A stretch of 64,000 nt of DNA from Marinococcus halophilus (GTDB lineage: Bacteria > Bacillota > Bacilli > Bacillales > Marinococcaceae): positions 62,150 to 126,149 of the forward strand of contig NZ_NPFA01000006.1 in assembly GCF_002265875.1 (NCBI RefSeq), written 5' to 3'. The translations under genes were made by a program, and so were the position numbers. This document shows, one piece after another, positions 8,136 through 16,319 of this stretch. Positions within the stretch are counted from its first letter, which is position 1, and each line of letters opens with the position of its first letter. The notes beneath the pieces are model-generated. The model was not told the origin of the DNA. It ran no database searches and saw only the letters and a program-made list of their open reading frames with translations.

Positions 8136-9215
8136 CTACCGTTTAATATTCACTGCCTGGTCTTGTGCTTTCAGGCTTAATTCCGCCGCTTTAAATGCAT
8201 GCCTTTGCGGCATGGCTGTCGCTGTGCCGTGCACTACGTCCTTTGCCAGCCGGAAAAAGTAGGGGAAGCCTACCTTGCCTTCTACATCGTATTTTCTTTC
8301 GCCTCCCTGGTTAACCAGGTAAAGCCGCTCGCCGCGCGAGCTGTCTGTAAGATCCACATATTTTCTGAGCTCTATATACCCTTCCGTGCCCAGGATTATT
8401 GTCCGGCCGTCCCCCCAATTACTTAGTCCGTCCGGCGTAAACCAGTCCACGCGAAAATAGTGTACCGCTCCGTTGTCTCCCCGGAAGTGGGCGTCGCCGT
8501 AGTCTTCAAATTCCGGATGCTCCGGGTGCGCCATATTCGCCGCGGTACTGCTGAGCACCTCGGCATCCTGCGCTCCGCTGAACCAGAGAAACTGTTCAAT
8601 CTGGTGGCTCCCGATGTCGCACACAATGCCCCCGGTCGGCTCCTGTTGAAAAAACCATTCCGGACGCGAATCTATATTCAATCGATGCGGCCCGGTGCCA
8701 AGCACCTGAATCACTTCGCCAATCGCTCCCTGTTCGATCAACTGTTCTGCGAAGCCGGCGCACTCCACCTGCAGCCGTTCGCTGTAAAAAACAGCCCAAT
8801 GCAGCCCGGTGGCTGCTGCTTTCTCTTCCGCTTTCTGCAGTTGCTCAAGGGTAGTAAACGGGGCCTTGGCGGAAAAGTAATGTTTCCCATGATCCATCAC
8901 TTCAAGCCCAAGCGGACCTCGCTCCACCGGGATGGCGGCACTAGCCACGAGCTGAACCTCTTCGTCCCGCAGCACCTGCGAAAGCGAACCTGCGGCCTTT
9001 GCCTCCGGAAAGTTCTGCTGAAACACGCGCACCTTTTCCGGATCGCTGTCCCATACCCATTTCACTGTAGCACCGGCGCTTTTCATCCCGTGGCACATAC
9101 CGTAAATATGTCCGTGTTCGAGACCAACGGCTGCCATTGTGAGTGTTCCTTTTTCTACGGCAGACTCTTCGTGGTGCACCGGTTCAAAATTTGTGTGTTC
9201 GGACGGCTTCGGCAT
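8136..9215 (-). CDS. Gfo/Idh/MocA family oxidoreductase with altered EKP motif (second of the cluster)
   Basis: Member of the Gfo/Idh/MocA dehydrogenase family, 359 aa from the ATG at 9215 (AAGGAG ten bases before). About 26 residues precede the Rossmann strand (MAAVGLEHGHIYG); an internal ATG at 9137 with AAAGGA in front is a real alternative start. The usual EKP or DKP motif reads SAKAPF at residues 115-120, so the lysine is kept but the acidic residue and the position of the proline differ. The nucleotide-binding loop GLEHGH also differs from GxGxxG. The C-terminal half has CDIGSHQIEQFLWFSG, which is normal for the family. Function in the cluster unknown. Confidence 0.85.
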   Translation of the reverse strand: MPKPSEHTNFEPVHHEESAVEKGTLTMAAVGLEHGHIYGMCHGMKSAGATVKWVWDSDPEKVRVFQQNFPEAKAAGSLSQVLRDEEVQLVASAAIPVERGPLGLEVMDHGKHYFSAKAPFTTLEQLQKAEEKAAATGLHWAVFYSERLQVECAGFAEQLIEQGAIGEVIQVLGTGPHRLNIDSRPEWFFQQEPTGGIVCDIGSHQIEQFLWFSGAQDAEVLSSTAANMAHPEHPEFEDYGDAHFRGDNGAVHYFRVDWFTPDGLSNWGDGRTIILGTEGYIELRKYVDLTDSSRGERLYLVNQGGERKYDVEGKVGFPYFFRLAKDVVHGTATAMPQRHAFKAAELSLKAQDQAVNIKR

Positions 9216-9286
9216 TAAAACATCGCTCCTTTTGTTTCTTAACATACGACAATAGCGGCAAGCCTTCCGGCCCCGCTATTATCTGT

Positions 9287-10105
9287 TTAAACGTGTATAT
9301 GATAAGCTTCTTTCATTTGCTTTAAGGTCTGGTCTCCAGGCTGATCCCAAATAGCCTGGTTGATAATCTCCACCTCTATCGGGCCATTGTAGCCCTGTTT
9401 CTCGACTGCGCCGCGGATACGCGGAATATCAATCACGCCTTCTCCCATCATATTGCGGCCTTTAAACATATCCGGCAGCGGCACACTCCAGTCTGATACG
9501 TGAAAGCCCAGAATGGTGTCTCCGGCGTGTTCAATTTCCCTGTACAAAAATGGGTCCCACCAGACGTGAAACACATCCACGACGACGCCAAGATGGCTGC
9601 TCCCCACCTGCTGCTGCAGCTGATTGGCTTCTCCAAGGGTGGTAATCACCGAACGGTCTGCTGCATACATGGGATGGAGCGGTTCAATACCAAGCTTTAC
9701 TCCGTGCTGCTCTGCAAATGGGAGTACTGCTTCAATGCCTTCGCGCACCCATTCCCTGCTACGAATAAGATCCTTATCAGGTGATGGGCCGCATACGAGT
9801 ACAAGTACGTCTGTGCCTAGTTCTGCAGCTTCTTCTACTGCCCGTTTGTTATCATCGATGCGCCGGAGGCGTTCTTCTTTATCAACGGCCGGAAACATGC
9901 CGCCCCGGCAAACACTCGAAACCTTCAGCCCGTTGGCGTCTATGATTTTTTTACTTTCCTTTAAGCCAATTTCTTCAATTTTATGCCGCCATACAGAGAT
10001 CCATGGAATGTCCTGCGCTGAGCACCCCTCGGCAGCCTCCTTAAGAGACCAGTTTTCGGTAGTGATCTGATTCAAGCTTAGAAGGTTCATATCAGGAGAA
10101 GCCAT
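9287..10105 (-). CDS. Sugar phosphate isomerase/epimerase-like TIM barrel protein
   Basis: Xylose-isomerase-like TIM barrel (AP-endonuclease 2 family), 272 aa, a fold used for isomerisation, 3-epimerisation, dehydration or beta-elimination of sugars and keto sugars. Likely metal ligands are Glu141 (GIEPLHP), Asp177 (VDVFHVWW), His202 (FHVSDW) and Glu246 (IEVEI), the order expected for the family. The ATG overlaps the stop codon of the DUF993 gene (TAATG) and uses a GGAGG inside that gene, so the two proteins are translationally coupled and probably act on consecutive intermediates. Confidence 0.88.
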   Translation of the reverse strand: MASPDMNLLSLNQITTENWSLKEAAEGCSAQDIPWISVWRHKIEEIGLKESKKIIDANGLKVSSVCRGGMFPAVDKEERLRRIDDNKRAVEEAAELGTDVLVLVCGPSPDKDLIRSREWVREGIEAVLPFAEQHGVKLGIEPLHPMYAADRSVITTLGEANQLQQQVGSSHLGVVVDVFHVWWDPFLYREIEHAGDTILGFHVSDWSVPLPDMFKGRNMMGEGVIDIPRIRGAVEKQGYNGPIEVEIINQAIWDQPGDQTLKQMKEAYHIHV

Positions 10106-11289
10106 TATTTATAAACCTCCTTTGCCTGCAGGCCGGCAAGTTCAAGCATCGGCTTCATGCGTGCTGCAGCAAGCTCGGGGTCCCGGAATACGTTGGCTTC
10201 ATCGGCCAGACGGAATAATTCGCTGAAATGGAGCACGGAGCGGGCGCTTTCGGCGCCTGCAATCATGCGGAAATGCGGCTGATGGCCGTTCAAATAGGCG
10301 AGGAACACTACACCGGTTTTATACGCAAACGTCGGGTGCTGGAAAATATGACGGGCAAGCGGCACCGTCGGGTCCATAATGTCATGGTACTTCTGCATAT
10401 TGCCTGCATCCAATTCTTTCAGGCCAGCGGCAGCCGCCGGTGCGATCGCATCAAAGATGCCCAGAAGCGCGTGGCTGTACCCCTGCTCATCCCCTTCAAT
10501 CAAATCCGGGTAGTTAAAATCGTCACCTGTATACATTCTAACGCTTTCCGGCAATCTGCGCCGCATCTCGATTTCTTTTTGGTCATCCAGAAGCGAAATT
10601 TTGATGCCTTCAATTTTATCAGCGTGCGTATGAAGAACACGCAGGCAGACTTCCATCGCCTCATCGACGTCGTTTGAGCCCCAATAGCCGGCAAGGTTCG
10701 GGTCAAACATATCTCCCAGCCAGTGCAGTATGACCGGTTCCTTCACCTGGTTCAGAATTTTACCGTACACATATTCATAATCCTCTGCTGAGGATGCAGC
10801 TTTGGCAAGGGCCCGGCTTGCCATCATAATGATTTTACTTCCGGCCTGCTCCACGAAAGAGCACTGCTCCTCGTACGCCTGCACAACGTCTTCAATGGTT
10901 ACCTCCGGTCCAGGTTCCAGATGATCGGTTCCGGCGCCGCTCGCGATATTGCCGTTAATGCTTTTGGCTTCCCGGACTGAACGGGTGATCAGCTCTTTCG
11001 CATCCTCCCATACCAGACCCATGCCCCTCTGGGCAGTGTCCATTGCCTCTGCAACCGACAGGCCAAGAGACCACAGGTAATGGCGGTACTCCATCGTTTT
11101 GTCCCAGTCGATAGCGGGACGGCGGACGGGATCACTGCTGCCAAATGGGTCCGCTGTCACATGAACGGCAGAATAAGCTACCCTTGAGGTAAATTCGCTT
11201 TTCGAAGGAGCCGGGAGCGCTTCTGTCTGCGTCAATTCATACCTGTACATACTTCCGTCTGCGTTCGGTAAATAAATAAAGTTTGTCAT
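10105..11289 (-). CDS. DUF993 protein, predicted Schiff-base aldolase/lyase
   Basis: A 394-aa protein that I recognise as DUF993 (PF06187), a family without a well-defined function and a distant relative of dihydrodipicolinate synthase (DHDPS). The segment IEGIKISLLDD around Lys230 resembles the GIK motif that carries the Schiff-base lysine in DHDPS/NAL enzymes, and YTGDDFNYPDLI follows as the usual G-D segment does. The catalytic Tyr region (YNVPGRT in DHDPS) reads instead VILHWLGDMFDP at about residues 186-197, so the substrate must differ from pyruvate condensation. Coupled (TAATG) to the TIM-barrel isomerase and 14 bases after a dehydrogenase gene, it is the best candidate for carbon-carbon bond cleavage of a keto sugar (inference). 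Confidence 0.82.
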   Translation of the reverse strand: MTNFIYLPNADGSMYRYELTQTEALPAPSKSEFTSRVAYSAVHVTADPFGSSDPVRRPAIDWDKTMEYRHYLWSLGLSVAEAMDTAQRGMGLVWEDAKELITRSVREAKSINGNIASGAGTDHLEPGPEVTIEDVVQAYEEQCSFVEQAGSKIIMMASRALAKAASSAEDYEYVYGKILNQVKEPVILHWLGDMFDPNLAGYWGSNDVDEAMEVCLRVLHTHADKIEGIKISLLDDQKEIEMRRRLPESVRMYTGDDFNYPDLIEGDEQGYSHALLGIFDAIAPAAAAGLKELDAGNMQKYHDIMDPTVPLARHIFQHPTFAYKTGVVFLAYLNGHQPHFRMIAGAESARSVLHFSELFRLADEANVFRDPELAAARMKPMLELAGLQAKEVYK

Positions 11290-11303
11290 CAGCTGCGCCC
11301 TCC

Positions 11304-12455
11304 TTATATATTCAGTTCCGGCACGTCCAGCCAGCGGCGTTCTTGGGATGACTGCAGGCCAAGATCAGCCAGCTGCATGCCTTTTGCTCCTTCGAGCAGA
11401 TCCCACGGGAAAGCTTCGTCCTGATGCACGTGCTTTAAAAACATTTCCCACTGGATTTTGAATGCATTTTCAAACAGCTGATTGTCCGGCACTTCCTCCC
11501 ATTGGTTCTGAAAGTCAATCGTGTTTTCAAGGTCCGGATTCCACACAGGCTTTGGCGTATTCACCCGGTGCTGGGTCTTGCAGTTTCTAAGGCCGGCTAC
11601 AGCACTTCCCTCTGTTCCATCGACCTGGATCGTCAGCAGATCATCGCGGTCCACCCGCACCGCCCAAGAAGAGTTAATTTGGGCTGTAACGCCTCCTTCA
11701 AGCTCCATCGTCGCATATGCAGCATCATCTGCCGTTGCTTTATACGTGTTCCCTGCCTCGTCCACACGCTCTGGAATATGCGTTTTCACCGAAGCCGAGA
11801 CCGATTGCACAGAACCGAACAATTCATCAAGCACATAGCGCCAGTGCGGGAACATATCCACAACAATACCGCCGTCTTCTTCTTTTTTATAGTTCCAGGA
11901 CGGACGCTGGGACTCCTGCCAGCCGCCTTCAAACACCCAATAGCCAAACTCCATGCGGACCGAAAGTATTTCCCCGAAAAATCCGGCGTTGATCAGTCTT
12001 TTCAGTTTCAACACCCCTGGAAGAAACAGTTTGTCCTGTACGACTCCGTTTTTAACCCCTGCTTCTTTAGCAAGACGTGCTAATTCAAGCGCTCCTTCCA
12101 TCGATGTGGCTGTCGGCTTTTCACAATAGATATGCTTGCCTGCTTCTATTGCTCGTTTTATGCCTTCGGCGCGCCTTGATGTTGTCTGGGAATCAAAATA
12201 AATCACATTATGTTTGTCCGCGAGAGCTTCTTCAAGACTGGTTGTCCAACGGGAAATATCATGGTCATTCGCAAGCGCTTTCAATTTTTCTTCATTTCTG
12301 CCTACTAAAATAGGATCTGGCATAATGTATTCACCCTTGTCGATCTCGACGCCTCCCTGCGCACGGATAGCTGCAATCGAGCGGATAAGGTGCTGCCTCG
12401 TTCCCATTCTTCCAGTTACCCCATTCATAATAATTCCAATAGTATGTTCTGCCAC
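11304..12455 (-). CDS. Gfo/Idh/MocA family oxidoreductase (first of the cluster)
   Basis: NAD(P)-dependent dehydrogenase, about 383 aa. Its N-terminus (GIIMNGVTGRMGTRQHL) has an unusual nucleotide loop; the catalytic motif EKP is at residues 112-114 (CEKPTATS). The phrase GGIVVDMFPHWRYVLD in the C-terminal domain matches the substrate-site Asp/His region of the family. I prefer the GTG at 12455 with GAGGAG ten bases before it; a TTG at 12491 gives 12 extra residues and has no clear site. It is the first catabolic gene after the AraC regulator, so it may do the first oxidation of the pathway. Confidence 0.87.
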   Translation of the reverse strand: MAEHTIGIIMNGVTGRMGTRQHLIRSIAAIRAQGGVEIDKGEYIMPDPILVGRNEEKLKALANDHDISRWTTSLEEALADKHNVIYFDSQTTSRRAEGIKRAIEAGKHIYCEKPTATSMEGALELARLAKEAGVKNGVVQDKLFLPGVLKLKRLINAGFFGEILSVRMEFGYWVFEGGWQESQRPSWNYKKEEDGGIVVDMFPHWRYVLDELFGSVQSVSASVKTHIPERVDEAGNTYKATADDAAYATMELEGGVTAQINSSWAVRVDRDDLLTIQVDGTEGSAVAGLRNCKTQHRVNTPKPVWNPDLENTIDFQNQWEEVPDNQLFENAFKIQWEMFLKHVHQDEAFPWDLLEGAKGMQLADLGLQSSQERRWLDVPELNI

Positions 12456-12564
12456 CTTTATCCTGCTCCTCTCTAAACTGATTACTCCCAAGTCTAGAGA
12501 GAAATGTATGCGCTGTCTTATTAGTTACAGTCGTTTATTCTCATATTCGGAAATGATTTAGTGG

Positions 12565-13431
12565 TTATTCTGATGCCCCGTCTCGATTTCTTTGTGTCGT
12601 CCGGTACATATTTGGCGGCACCCCAACGTGTTTTTTAAACAAACGGTAAAACGTGGATAATGATTCAAACCCTACCTCAAAGCAGATGGAGACGATGTCT
12701 TTATCGCTTTCTACAAGCAGCTGTTTAACGAGCCCAAGACGGACTTCGGTCAAATACTGCATTGGTGTACGCTCATAGTATTCTTTGAAAATTGTCTGCA
12801 TGTATCGTTTACTCATGCCCATACGCACTGCAATATCCTCTGCACTCTCAATGTCATAATAACGTGTCTCGATGTATTGCCGAAGGCGATCGACCCGTAG
12901 TTTGTTTGTATCTCCCGGGCCAATTTCCTGATTTGAACGGGCTAGCGTACACAGGAGTTCAGCAATATGAATCTTAAGCGCCATCCGCCACAGCTGATCG
13001 CCATGCGACTGCTCGTAAAGCATCTTCCGCATAATCTGTCGGAGTTCACTGCTGTCAATAGCACTGAAGGACTGCACACGGGCGGCACCGAAAACATTTG
13101 GGATCAGCTGTGTACGCACGTCCTGGCTCAGTTTCCCGGCATCGAATTCGAGCACCAGGACTGTCATGTGCGAATCCGCACGAATCGAATGCCTGGTCTG
13201 TGGAGGCACAATAAGAAAAGAATCTGTTGTAATATCATACACACTTTCAGCAAGTTCGCAGGCGCCGTCACCGTCAAGGACGTATAACAGTTGATGGGTT
13301 TCATGAGCATGCGTGGCAACGGTATCCTTTTCTTTATGCTTGCTTTCATACAAAGAGATAACTGCCGAGTGTTCCTTATTCTGCATCGTAGCCTTCCACC
13401 CCTGTGAAATTTTTGGTATTGTTTGACTCAT
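12565..13431 (-). CDS. AraC family transcriptional regulator with cupin sensor domain
   Basis: N-terminal cupin-like domain (HETHQLLYVLDGDG around residues 44-57) that would bind a sugar ligand, and a C-terminal double helix-turn-helix (from about residue 185: VRMGMSKRYMQTIFKEYY, then EVGFESLSTFYRLFKKH). Length 288 aa is normal. The ATG at 13431 has only a weak ribosome site; a second ATG 45 bases inside is preceded by GGGGTGGAAGG and may be the real start. It lies just before the dehydrogenase/DUF993 genes on the same strand and is the obvious activator of that cluster (inference from position). Confidence 0.9.
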   Translation of the reverse strand: MSQTIPKISQGWKATMQNKEHSAVISLYESKHKEKDTVATHAHETHQLLYVLDGDGACELAESVYDITTDSFLIVPPQTRHSIRADSHMTVLVLEFDAGKLSQDVRTQLIPNVFGAARVQSFSAIDSSELRQIMRKMLYEQSHGDQLWRMALKIHIAELLCTLARSNQEIGPGDTNKLRVDRLRQYIETRYYDIESAEDIAVRMGMSKRYMQTIFKEYYERTPMQYLTEVRLGLVKQLLVESDKDIVSICFEVGFESLSTFYRLFKKHVGVPPNMYRTTQRNRDGASE

Positions 13432-13474
13432 GTGGATTTACTTTTGTTCATCATAGCATATGTATTCTTCTGTT

Positions 13475-13510
13475 TTAAAAAGAATCCGGATACCTGAAAC
13501 GGCACCCGGA
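13475..13510 (-). terminator. Terminator after the PH-domain gene
   Basis: Hairpin CCGGGTGCC / GGTATCCGG (two G-T pairs) followed by CTTTTT on the minus strand, just after the PH-domain gene. Confidence 0.6.
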
Positions 13511-13518
13511 AAATTTTA

Positions 13519-13893
13519 TCAAAGCACATACTTGCTTAGCGCGCGCTGTACGTCAAAAATGTTGTCATCGTTGCGAAAGGTTTTGGAAACAGGCTCTGCC
13601 GTGCTGCTGACCCATATTTTTAATTCGCTGTCCAAATCAAACGTGCCGGCGGTTTCTACGCTGTAATGAGTGATGCTTCGGTACGGAACCGTATGATATT
13701 CCACTTTCTTTCCAGTCACGCCCTGCTTGTCGAGCATAATCAGCCGTTTGTTCGTAAATACCATTAAATCCCGGTACAGCTTAAAAGCACTTTCCACCTG
13801 TTCTCCTGCCGTTAACCATTCCCGCATCTCTTCTTCTACTTTTTTTGGATCTGCTTCTGAAGCGTTCCCCATCAATGAATCAAACAGTCCCAT
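13519..13893 (-). CDS. Bacterial PH-domain protein
   Basis: Small soluble protein of 124 aa with a bacterial pleckstrin-homology domain (bPH_1, earlier DUF1696). Seen: MVFTNKRLIMLDKQGVTGKK followed by VPYRSITHYSVETAG, the conserved core of the family, after an acidic N-terminal helix. Members are common in Bacillus; no clear function is known. It stands alone, with a GGAG eleven bases before the ATG and a terminator behind. Confidence 0.85.
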   Translation of the reverse strand: MGLFDSLMGNASEADPKKVEEEMREWLTAGEQVESAFKLYRDLMVFTNKRLIMLDKQGVTGKKVEYHTVPYRSITHYSVETAGTFDLDSELKIWVSSTAEPVSKTFRNDDNIFDVQRALSKYVL

Positions 13894-13954
13894 AGTGCGA
13901 TCGTCTCCTTCTGCTTATGAGCATAAGCTAAATAGATGGTTCAGCTCTAGTTTA

Positions 13955-15190
13955 TCATTTTTTGCGGGCAAGTTCCCGTGCCTGCTTGACCCTTCTGCTA
14001 AATGAATCACCGCTGTAAACAAGGACACTGCCCCGGTAAAGACGGACGCTGAACCAGGCTGCTGCTGCCACCAAGGCCAGAGTCAGGCCAATGCTTATAC
14101 CTATCTGCCACCACGGCACGTCGAGGGCGTTCGTTCGTACAAACATCGTAAAAGGAGTGAAGAATGGAATAAAAGAACTTGCAGTTACAAAAATATTTCC
14201 CGGCGCTGCCAGGCCGAAGTTCGACAAAATAAACGCCCCCACCAGCAGAAACGTAAGCGGCTGGCTGAAGTTCTGGACTTCCTCCGTTTTGGCTGCCATC
14301 GATCCGACCATGGCATATAGCGTGCCGTAAAGCACAATTCCCAGGAGCAGAAACACTACAGCATATATCCAGGTGGAGACAGCGGCCCCGCCAGTCGCAC
14401 TGATAAGCGAAGTAATATTATCCAGCCCGGTAACATTCACGTATATTACCGCTGTTACTGCTACCAGAGCCATTTGGAAAAGCCAGATGGCGGACACTCC
14501 AAACGCCCGGCCAAACAAATGCTGGACAGGAGAGGCGCTCGAAATCAGAATTTCCATTACCCGCTGCTCCTTGTCCTTGGCAATCTGCATGGCAATCATA
14601 ATTCCGCACATCAGCGAATAAATATAAATCACAAAGACAACTGCATAGGAAAGAAGATTAAATCCTTCTTCAGTGGAAGAACCCCCGCTCCCTTCAGCTT
14701 CTTCTGTGCTTTCCGCTATTTGTACAGGAGCGGTAATGTTTTGCACTTCTTCTCCGCTGATCCCAAGCTCTTCTGCGTATTGAGAAACATGGGTCTGCTG
14801 AATACCAGCTGAAAGGGCCTGAACCGTCTCTCCCGCTTCTTCATCGGTATATAAACTTCCGAGGTATTCACTCCCGTTGTTTTCAAATAGCAGATAACCA
14901 TCTGTTTCTCCGCTATTCCAGGCTTTTTCTGCCTGTTCCTCCCGGGCATACGTATGAAGCTCTATACCGGCTGCCTCTTCCGGAAGCTGCAGTGATTCAC
15001 TCTGATTGACGACGGCCAAGCTGTTGATATCAGCTTCACCGCTTCCAAAAAAGTCAATAATTCTAGGCAGGCTGAGCGCAACAAGCACAACTATTAGCAT
15101 GATAGCCGTCGACACAATAAATGATTTTGCTCCCGCACGTACCCGGAATGTATGGGCAAAAATTCTCCACATATTACGCATGGGCCTCAC
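13955..15190 (-). CDS. ABC-2 type permease, YhaP/NatB-like
   Basis: Membrane subunit of an ABC exporter, 411 aa. One N-terminal helix (about residues 24-44) is followed by a large extracytoplasmic domain with acidic stretches and then about five helices in the C-terminal half, the layout of NatB/YhaP proteins. The motif KDKEQRVMEILISSASP is the typical cytoplasmic coupling segment of ABC-2 exporters. It starts 17 bases inside the ATPase gene. NatAB exports Na+ in Bacillus subtilis; a similar role here is possible but unproven. Confidence 0.88.
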   Translation of the reverse strand: MRPMRNMWRIFAHTFRVRAGAKSFIVSTAIMLIVVLVALSLPRIIDFFGSGEADINSLAVVNQSESLQLPEEAAGIELHTYAREEQAEKAWNSGETDGYLLFENNGSEYLGSLYTDEEAGETVQALSAGIQQTHVSQYAEELGISGEEVQNITAPVQIAESTEEAEGSGGSSTEEGFNLLSYAVVFVIYIYSLMCGIMIAMQIAKDKEQRVMEILISSASPVQHLFGRAFGVSAIWLFQMALVAVTAVIYVNVTGLDNITSLISATGGAAVSTWIYAVVFLLLGIVLYGTLYAMVGSMAAKTEEVQNFSQPLTFLLVGAFILSNFGLAAPGNIFVTASSFIPFFTPFTMFVRTNALDVPWWQIGISIGLTLALVAAAAWFSVRLYRGSVLVYSGDSFSRRVKQARELARKK

Positions 15191-16070
15191 CTATTTTCTC
15201 TTTGAAAATTTCTTCGAGTGACGGGGGTTCCATTCGAAATATACGGACATCTCCATATGTAAAAAGCTGCTGCAAAATGTCCCTGGACCTTGCTTTTGTA
15301 TCCGTATAGATATGTAGTCGTTCTCCAGCCTCGCGTACTTCCTGCACTCCCTCCCATGTTCTGATATCTTCCGGCGGGCAGGAAGCTTCGGCAACAATCC
15401 GGTTGCGATCCATGCGTGTCTTGATTTCCCCGAGACGTCCGCTCAAAATGTTTTTGCCGTTTTTAAGCATAACGAGCTTGTCGCAGATTTCTTCCACGTG
15501 CTCCATGCGATGACTTGAAAAAATAATGGTCACTCCTTCCCTGCGCAGATTTTGGATAGCTTCCTTCAAAATGTCCGTATTCACCGGATCAAGCCCGCTG
15601 AATGGCTCGTCAAGAATAAGAAAATCCGGACGGTGAACGAGCGCCGCAATCAATTGGATTTTTTGCTGATTGCCCTTGGAAAGTGTGTTTAATTTCTGCT
15701 TTTTTTCCTTTTCAAGCTCAAACACGTCGAGCCAGTAAGCCATCGAAGCTTTAGCTTCTTTTTTATTCATGTTTTTCAGCCCTGCAAGAAACAGCAGCTG
15801 TTGTTCCACCTGCTCTTCTGCAAATAAGCCCCGCTCTTCCGGCAGGTAGCCTACCCGGTCAAGCGGCAGATGATGGGCTTTTCGCCCCTGCCATTCTATC
15901 GTTCCGTCTGTACGCTCCATCAGGCCGAGCAGCATGCGGAATGTGGTCGTTTTCCCGGCCCCATTCTGGCCGATCAAACCGAGACTTTCTCCGGGCTGAA
16001 TCGAAAATGAAAGCTCATCGACAGCCTGCTTTTCTAAAAAACGCTTTGACAAATGATCTACTTCAAGCAT
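15174..16070 (-). CDS. ABC transporter ATP-binding protein, YhaQ/NatA-like
   Basis: Cytoplasmic ATPase of 298 aa that drives the following permease. Walker A GQNGAGKTT (about residues 34-42), signature LSKGNQQK, Walker B FLILDEPFSGLDP and the H-loop SSHRMEHVEEI are all intact, followed by a C-terminal extension of about 80 residues typical of the NatA/YhaQ group. Overlaps the permease gene and forms a two-gene operon. Confidence 0.9.
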   Translation of the reverse strand: MLEVDHLSKRFLEKQAVDELSFSIQPGESLGLIGQNGAGKTTTFRMLLGLMERTDGTIEWQGRKAHHLPLDRVGYLPEERGLFAEEQVEQQLLFLAGLKNMNKKEAKASMAYWLDVFELEKEKKQKLNTLSKGNQQKIQLIAALVHRPDFLILDEPFSGLDPVNTDILKEAIQNLRREGVTIIFSSHRMEHVEEICDKLVMLKNGKNILSGRLGEIKTRMDRNRIVAEASCPPEDIRTWEGVQEVREAGERLHIYTDTKARSRDILQQLFTYGDVRIFRMEPPSLEEIFKEKIGEAHA

Positions 16071-16229
16071 ATACAGCCTCCTCCCAAAAAATAAAAATCC
16101 TCTTCCATGATAAACATTATAGCATCCATTTTATACCATAAACCCCTCTTATTTTAATGGAAGCCACCGGCCTCAAAATATTCGAAAACAAAAGCCCAAA
16201 CCCTTTTCCGCATTTGACGGAATTAAAGG

Positions 16230-16239
16230 TAAGCGCTTA
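16230..16239. promoter_or_regulatory. Palindrome TAAGCGCTTA before the MFS gene
   Basis: A 10-base perfect palindrome about 80 bases before the MFS start. The same core occurs at 25659-25668 and inside the longer palindrome at 49901-49916. It matches cre poorly (three mismatches), so another regulator is possible. Confidence 0.3.
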
Positions 16240-16319
16240 TCTTTTGGAAAGAATTAGTTTATGATGGATACATCTGCTTTTTATCTCAATAATTGATTTT
16301 CTACATAAGGATGATAGCT

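Noticed and set aside
8460-9218. 252-codon open frame on the plus strand
   Set aside because: Lies wholly opposite a Gfo/Idh/MocA gene, has no family resemblance and no ribosome site; an antisense shadow caused by codon bias.
16229-16242. Possible cre before the MFS gene
   Set aside because: Three mismatches to the consensus; kept only as a palindrome.
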